DNA of 35,791 nt from Bryobacteraceae bacterium (GTDB lineage Bacteria; Acidobacteriota; Terriglobia; Bryobacterales; Bryobacteraceae). Below the pieces are notes generated by a model. It was not told the origin of the DNA. It made no database searches and was given only the letters and a program-made list of their open reading frames with translations. The position numbers and the translations under genes are program-made. Location: contig JAICXC010000049.1 of assembly GCA_025980665.1 (NCBI GenBank), positions 1 to 35,791 on the forward strand, read 5' to 3'. This document shows, in pieces, positions 32,378 to 35,791 of this stretch; within the stretch, counting starts at the first letter, position 1, and each line of letters begins with the position of its first letter.

Positions 32378-33145
32378 TTACTCTCGCGCGTCCCGCGGCG
32401 TCGTATCTTTCCGCCCGAGCTCTTCCGCAAGAATGATCGCCTCGGCCAAATCCTTCATGGGGCGCCGGAGCCGGCGGCTTTCATTCCGCATCCGCAGATA
32501 TGCTTCTTCCTCGGTCAGGCTCTGGCGGCGCTGCAGGATTCCCTTGGCGCGCTCCACGACCTTGCGGGTTTCCAGTTGCCGTTTCACCTCGGCGGTCTCT
32601 TCGGTCAAGCGAGCGTTCTCTTCTTCGAGCAAACTCTTGGCGATCGCGCTGCCCATCTGTTCGCCCATGAACTGAATGGTGGAAATCTCCTCGGCCGTGT
32701 GTTGATGCCGCTCGCGATGGTGGACGTTGATCACGCCGATCACTTTGCCTTTGTTGATCAGAGGCACCGAGAGAAAGGCCTCATAAGTATCCTCTACCAG
32801 CGCGGGAAAGAATTTGAATCGCGAATCCGCTGAAGCTTTCGAAGAAAGCGCCACAGGGGACTGATGTTCGGCGACCCAGCCCGTGACACCTTCGCCCACC
32901 TTCATGCGCAGATTCCCCAAGTCGGCGGCGTGCGGAACCTGCGAGGCGCGCAGGACGAATTCCTCCGTTGGCATCTCTAGCAGGTAAACCAAGCAGGCAT
33001 CGCATCCCGAGATCTGGGATGTAAGGCCCACAATTTCCCCAAGCATCTCATCTAAAGACAGTTCGGAGCTGACAATCCGGCTTACACGATGCAAGACCGA
33101 GACTTCCTCCGGTTCCTCCCGTTCGATCTTTTCAGTGGCCATCAT
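32378..33145 (-). CDS. GAF-ANTAR transcription antitermination regulator
   Basis: A 255-residue cytoplasmic regulator with a GAF sensor domain (about 20-165; CDACLVYLLEM, MKVGEGVTGWVAEHQSPVAL, SVPLINKGKVIGVINVHH), a coiled-coil linker (about 170-195; LLEEENARLTEETAEVKRQL) and a C-terminal ANTAR domain (about 197-245; RKVVERAKGILQRRQSLTEEEAYLRM). ANTAR domains bind paired hexaloop hairpins in mRNA leaders and prevent termination. I start at ATG 33145; the longer frame from GTG 33208 would run through a hairpin and lacks a ribosome-binding site. A 7-bp stem, 6-base-loop hairpin sits just before this ATG. Confidence 0.85.
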   Translation of the reverse strand: MMATEKIEREEPEEVSVLHRVSRIVSSELSLDEMLGEIVGLTSQISGCDACLVYLLEMPTEEFVLRASQVPHAADLGNLRMKVGEGVTGWVAEHQSPVALSSKASADSRFKFFPALVEDTYEAFLSVPLINKGKVIGVINVHHRERHQHTAEEISTIQFMGEQMGSAIAKSLLEEENARLTEETAEVKRQLETRKVVERAKGILQRRQSLTEEEAYLRMRNESRRLRRPMKDLAEAIILAEELGRKDTTPRDARE

Positions 33146-33159
33146 ACTAACGAGCCTAA

Positions 33160-33179
33160 GACCGCGAAGGCGCGCGGTC
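33160..33179 (-). promoter_or_regulatory. Hairpin in the leader of the GAF-ANTAR gene
   Basis: GACCGCG (33160-33166) and CGCGGTC (33173-33179) are perfect inverted repeats with a 6-base loop, 15 bases before the ATG on the minus strand. The loop is six bases long, as in ANTAR targets, but as read in the minus-strand RNA it is CGCCUU and lacks the A1 and G4 of the known ANTAR motif. It may still affect translation of the regulator. Confidence 0.35.
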
Positions 33180-33254
33180 CAATCAAAACTTTCTATGAAG
33201 TGAATCACCTTGAATGGCTGATACCCGACTAATGAGCGGATGTGTAACGAATCG

Positions 33255-33284
33255 TTGCGTTTGAACTGAAAGTGACCCTATAAT
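33255..33284 (+). promoter_or_regulatory. Putative promoter of the cytochrome c/PHM-like gene
   Basis: TTGCGT (33255-33260), an 18-base spacer and a perfect TATAAT (33279-33284). Transcription would start near 33291, leaving a leader of about 30 bases with the strong ribosome-binding site AAGGAGGT (33305-33312) ahead of the GTG at 33322. Confidence 0.45.
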
Positions 33285-33321
33285 GAGGCAGCGTTAAGCC
33301 TCTGAAGGAGGTATCGTTCGC

Positions 33322-34677
33322 GTGAGCATATTTCGCCTGGCGGTCGTGAGTTGTCTTTCGGGTGTGGCTGTTCTGGCCGCGCCGGATCCCTCAAAAGTCA
33401 CTTTCAACAAGGACGTTCTGCCAATTCTGCAGAAGAATTGCCAAAGCTGTCATCGTCCTGGCGAAGTGGCGCCCATGTCACTGTTGAGTTACAGCGACGC
33501 CCGACCTTGGGCCAAATCGATCAAGGCCGCAGTGGTCACCAGGAAAATGCCGCCATGGATGGCCGAACAGAACGTCGGCCACTTTAAGAATGACCGCACG
33601 CTGAGCACGGAAGACATCGCTACGCTCACTGCGTGGGCCGACAATGGCGCGCTCGAAGGCGACGCCAAGGACAAGCCCGCTGCGCTGACGTTTCAGGACG
33701 GCTGGAACATCAAGCCCGACATCATCGTCGAGATGCCCAAGCCGTTCCAAATCCCTGCCACGGGGACCGTCAACTACAAGTACGTTTTGGTGAAAACCAA
33801 CTTCACGCAGGACATGTGGATCTCATCAGCGGAAATGCGTCCGGGCAATCCAAAGGTTCTGCATCACGGAAAAGTTTGGGTGCGGCCTCCAGGATCGCAC
33901 TGGCTTGAGAACGCCGAGCCCGGGGAAGCGTACGAGAACGAAACCCAGCGGGAAATCATCGGACGCAACGGCGCGGAAGAAGGCAATGACATCCTGGGCA
34001 AGTTCAATCCAGGACTGGGCGCGCAGAGTTTCGACATAAATGGCTCGGCGAAGTTTGTGCCTAAGGGATCCGACCTTGTATTCGAATTGCATTACACGAC
34101 GAACGGGCAGCCTACGCAGGATGCTTCGAAGATCGGACTGGTGCTGGCGAAGAATCCGCCGCTCACGCGCTACTATTTCAATGCGGGACCCACGGCGTCG
34201 AATCTGGCGATCCCTCCGGGCGATGGCAACGCTGAGGTGGTCAGCGAAGTGACACTAGCGCAGGAAGCCAAGCTTGTTTACGCTCAGCCGCATATGCATC
34301 TTCGCGGCAAAGACTTCGAGCTGCGGCTGGTCTTTCCGACGGGCGAAACCCAGACGGTTCTCAAAGCCAAGTGGGATTTCGAATGGCAGGTAGGTTACGA
34401 ATTAGCCAAGCCAATCGATATGCCCAAGGGTACGCGCATGATCGGAATCTCGCATTTTGATAACTCCGCCAATAACCGCTTCAATCCCGACCCTGCGAAA
34501 GAGGTCGTTTGGGGTCCGCAGAATTGGGACGAGATGAGCAACTGCTTCATCGGCGTGATCATTCCTACGGACACCAAGCCGGAGAGCGTGTTCAAGCGGT
34601 CGGGGCCCAGTTTGCTGCCTCGCGGCCACTCGGGACCGACGCTGGCTGCTCTGGAAGCCGCGAAGCGAAACGAATAG
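33322..34677 (+). CDS. Secreted cytochrome c fused to a PHM-like copper monooxygenase domain
   Basis: A 451-residue protein with a signal peptide (about 1-20) and a small c-type cytochrome domain (haem site CQSCH at 40-44; likely distal Met in RKMPPWM, 76 or 80). The rest matches the two-lobed fold of ascorbate-dependent type II copper monooxygenases (peptidylglycine hydroxylating type). All six expected copper ligands are present by position: His181-His182 (LHHGKVWV), His257 (ELHYTT), His324 and His326 (PHMHLRG), and Met405 (NWDEMSN). Having the haem domain on the same chain suggests electron supply to the copper sites. The start is the GTG 33322 after AAGGAGGT. Substrate unknown; homologues are frequent in Acidobacteria and Planctomycetes. 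Confidence 0.83.
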   Translation: MSIFRLAVVSCLSGVAVLAAPDPSKVTFNKDVLPILQKNCQSCHRPGEVAPMSLLSYSDARPWAKSIKAAVVTRKMPPWMAEQNVGHFKNDRTLSTEDIATLTAWADNGALEGDAKDKPAALTFQDGWNIKPDIIVEMPKPFQIPATGTVNYKYVLVKTNFTQDMWISSAEMRPGNPKVLHHGKVWVRPPGSHWLENAEPGEAYENETQREIIGRNGAEEGNDILGKFNPGLGAQSFDINGSAKFVPKGSDLVFELHYTTNGQPTQDASKIGLVLAKNPPLTRYYFNAGPTASNLAIPPGDGNAEVVSEVTLAQEAKLVYAQPHMHLRGKDFELRLVFPTGETQTVLKAKWDFEWQVGYELAKPIDMPKGTRMIGISHFDNSANNRFNPDPAKEVVWGPQNWDEMSNCFIGVIIPTDTKPESVFKRSGPSLLPRGHSGPTLAALEAAKRNE

Positions 34678-34850
34678 CCGACAAACAATAGGCCGATTCC
34701 CATGACCCAGAGAAGATTGTGCAACGGCATCATCACTTCGTTGCGGCGCTTCCGATAGAGGACGAAGGCCCCGGCCGAGACCCAGGCTTCAACAACGATT
34801 AAGAAGGCCGACATGAATGGCCCCTGCCTGTCGGGAGTTGCAGAAGACAC
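34395..34850 (-). CDS. Doubtful small membrane protein ORF downstream of pgk
   Basis: The minus strand from GTG 34850 (or ATG 34814) reads two clear hydrophobic segments, [20 protein letters not shown] and [16 protein letters not shown], separated by the basic turn YRKRRNE, in the otherwise empty 34678-34850 region. After 34677 the frame continues antisense to the cytochrome gene for 280 bases, where it is probably noise. Upstream of 34850 the frame stays open and is also hydrophobic (CYWLALILF), so this may be the remnant of a larger membrane protein cut by rearrangement. No ribosome-binding site is visible. Confidence 0.35.
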   Translation of the reverse strand: MSSATPDRQGPFMSAFLIVVEAWVSAGAFVLYRKRRNEVMMPLHNLLWVMGIGLLFVGYSFRFAASRAASVGPEWPRGSKLGPDRLNTLSGLVSVGMITPMKQLLISSQFCGPQTTSFAGSGLKRLLAELSKCEIPIMRVPLGISIGLANS

Positions 34851-34882
34851 CGGTCTGAAGAGAATCAGGGCAAGCCAATAGC

Positions 34883-34912
34883 ATTCGCGTTCATTTGCGT
34901 TTATTTGCGGCT
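34883..34912. repeat. Three-unit 10-bp tandem repeat at the pgk 3' end
   Basis: ATTCGCGTTC (34883-34892), ATTTGCGTTT (34893-34902) and ATTTGCGGCT (34903-34912) are consecutive 10-bp units differing by two to four bases. The pgk stop codon (34901-34903) and the last codons of the gene are inside it. The pattern resembles a dispersed ATCTGCGTTCATCTGCG-type repeat that I associate with many bacterial genomes, but only one copy is in the window. Confidence 0.5.
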
Positions 34913-35791
34913 AATCTCCAGCGCAGCCACGCCCGGCAACTCGATCCCCGCCAGAAACTCCAAGGACGCGCCACCGCCCGTCGAGATGTGACTGATCTTA
35001 TCCGACACACCCGCCGACTTGATCGCCTTCTCCGAGTCCCCGCCGCCGACGACGCTCACCGCGCCCGACGCAGCTACCGCCTTGGCCAGCGCCACAGTGC
35101 CTCTATCGAAGGGAGGCGTTTCGAACACGCCCATGGGACCGTTCCAGATCACGGTCTTCGCGCCGGCGATGACTTGCTCGTAGGCGGCCACTGTCTTGGG
35201 GCCGATATCCAGCCCCATCAATGCTGCCGGCACTTGATCGACCACCTTGGTATCGACGCCCAGTTTCAGTTCCGCGGCAACCACGTGATCCACGGGCAGC
35301 ATCAGTTTCGACCCCGCCTCGGCCATGAGATCGCGAGCCAGATCGATCTTGTCTTCCTCGACCAGCGACTTGCCGGTGCCCTCGCCGCGCGCCCGCAGGA
35401 AGGTATAAGCCATCGCGCCGCCGATCATCAATTTGTCGACCACCTTCATCAGATTCTGGATCACTTCGATTTTGTCGGATACCTTCGCGCCACCCAGAAT
35501 CGCGACACAGGGCCGGGCGGGATTCTTCACCGCCTTGGTCAGGTATTCGATTTCCTTGTCCATCAGCAGCCCGGCGGCCGCTTGCTTCACGAAGGGAATC
35601 ATCCCTACCGTCGAGGCATGCGCCCGATGCGCCGAACCGAACGCGTCGTTCACATACACGTCGCACAACTTCGCAAGCTGCTTTGAAAATTCGGGGTCGT
35701 TCTTTTCTTCATCGGCATGGAAACGGAGATTCTCGAGCAGCAATACCTCGCCCGGTTTCGGCAGCATGGCTTCCACTGCGGGGCCCACGCA
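34901..35791 (-). CDS. pgk: Phosphoglycerate kinase, C-terminal part
   Basis: About 296 C-terminal residues; the frame is open to the right edge and the N-terminal substrate-binding part (about 100 residues) lies outside. Visible landmarks: [30 protein letters not shown], the nucleotide-binding hinge [36 protein letters not shown] and the phosphate loop [15 protein letters not shown] makes ATP from 1,3-bisphosphoglycerate in glycolysis. The 3' end is embedded in a 10-bp periodic repeat. Neighbours further upstream (usually gapA) are not visible. Confidence 0.96.
   Translation of the reverse strand, partial: CVGPAVEAMLPKPGEVLLLENLRFHADEEKNDPEFSKQLAKLCDVYVNDAFGSAHRAHASTVGMIPFVKQAAAGLLMDKEIEYLTKAVKNPARPCVAILGGAKVSDKIEVIQNLMKVVDKLMIGGAMAYTFLRARGEGTGKSLVEEDKIDLARDLMAEAGSKLMLPVDHVVAAELKLGVDTKVVDQVPAALMGLDIGPKTVAAYEQVIAGAKTVIWNGPMGVFETPPFDRGTVALAKAVAASGAVSVVGGGDSEKAIKSAGVSDKISHISTGGGASLEFLAGIELPGVAALEISRK

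Noticed and set aside
33160..33179. Canonical ANTAR target (two hexaloop hairpins with A1 and G4)
   Set aside because: Only one hairpin found and its loop lacks A1 and G4, so it is not reported as an ANTAR motif.
34883..34912. Short CRISPR array
   Set aside because: Units are 10 bp with no spacers and no cas genes are in the window; a tandem repeat, not CRISPR.
34895..35686. 263-codon plus-strand frame opposite pgk
   Set aside because: Antisense to clear phosphoglycerate kinase motifs; His/Arg-rich composition typical of shadow frames.

Overview
The window is a GC-rich, densely coded chromosomal segment of about 35 genes with no recognisable tRNA, rRNA, CRISPR array or transposase. Gene content points to an Acidobacteriota-like bacterium, possibly of the Solibacter/Bryobacter type: a secreted cytochrome c/copper monooxygenase-like protein, a sulfatase relative, a MoxR-DUF58-BatA-VWA operon, bacillithiol-type LmbE deacetylase, heptosyltransferases (a Gram-negative envelope) and short palindromic intergenic repeats. 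This placement is inferred from gene families, not from a marker gene.

Left part (1-9.3 kb): a plus-strand trio (3' end of an HMGL-like acyltransferase, a polysaccharide-deacetylase-family protein, and a 4-oxalomesaconate hydratase LigJ) suggests catabolism of protocatechuate-type aromatics. It faces a minus-strand envelope cluster (membrane methyltransferase and two GT9 heptosyltransferases) followed by a BshB1-like deacetylase. Divergent from that is a long-form NfeD membrane protease. Next is the minus-strand operon sucC-sucD-ndk (succinyl-CoA synthetase plus nucleoside diphosphate kinase).

Centre (9.3-23 kb): trpD; a receiver-like/DUF3052 gene whose C-terminal half lies in the -1 frame after a G6 run that forms a perfect G GGG GGC slippery heptamer; then a tightly coupled minus-strand operon moxR-DUF58-batA-VWA; a secreted nucleoside hydrolase; phenylalanine 4-hydroxylase; a plus-strand run of a BamE-like secreted protein, a polyprenyl glycosylphosphotransferase, an orotate phosphoribosyltransferase and a strongly contracted sulfatase homologue that has lost its catalytic cysteine.

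Right part (23-35.8 kb): a five-gene minus-strand operon (priA, GNAT acetyltransferase, TPR protein, two small secreted proteins); divergent to it a secreted alpha-helical repeat protein and an outer-membrane porin; a 378-base gene-free region full of nested perfect inverted repeats (a candidate structured RNA); a DUF4159 membrane protein, a GAF-ANTAR RNA-binding regulator, the cytochrome c/PHM-like protein, and pgk (its N-terminus outside the window) whose 3' end sits in a 10-bp periodic repeat.

The most noteworthy items are the split DUF3052 gene, the pseudo-sulfatase, the hairpin-rich region at 31.1-31.5 kb, the recurring -10 boxes placed almost on the start codon (possible leaderless transcripts), and palindromes in two very short divergent intergenic gaps. 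Start codons were chosen by reading the sequence; no alignment or search was run.
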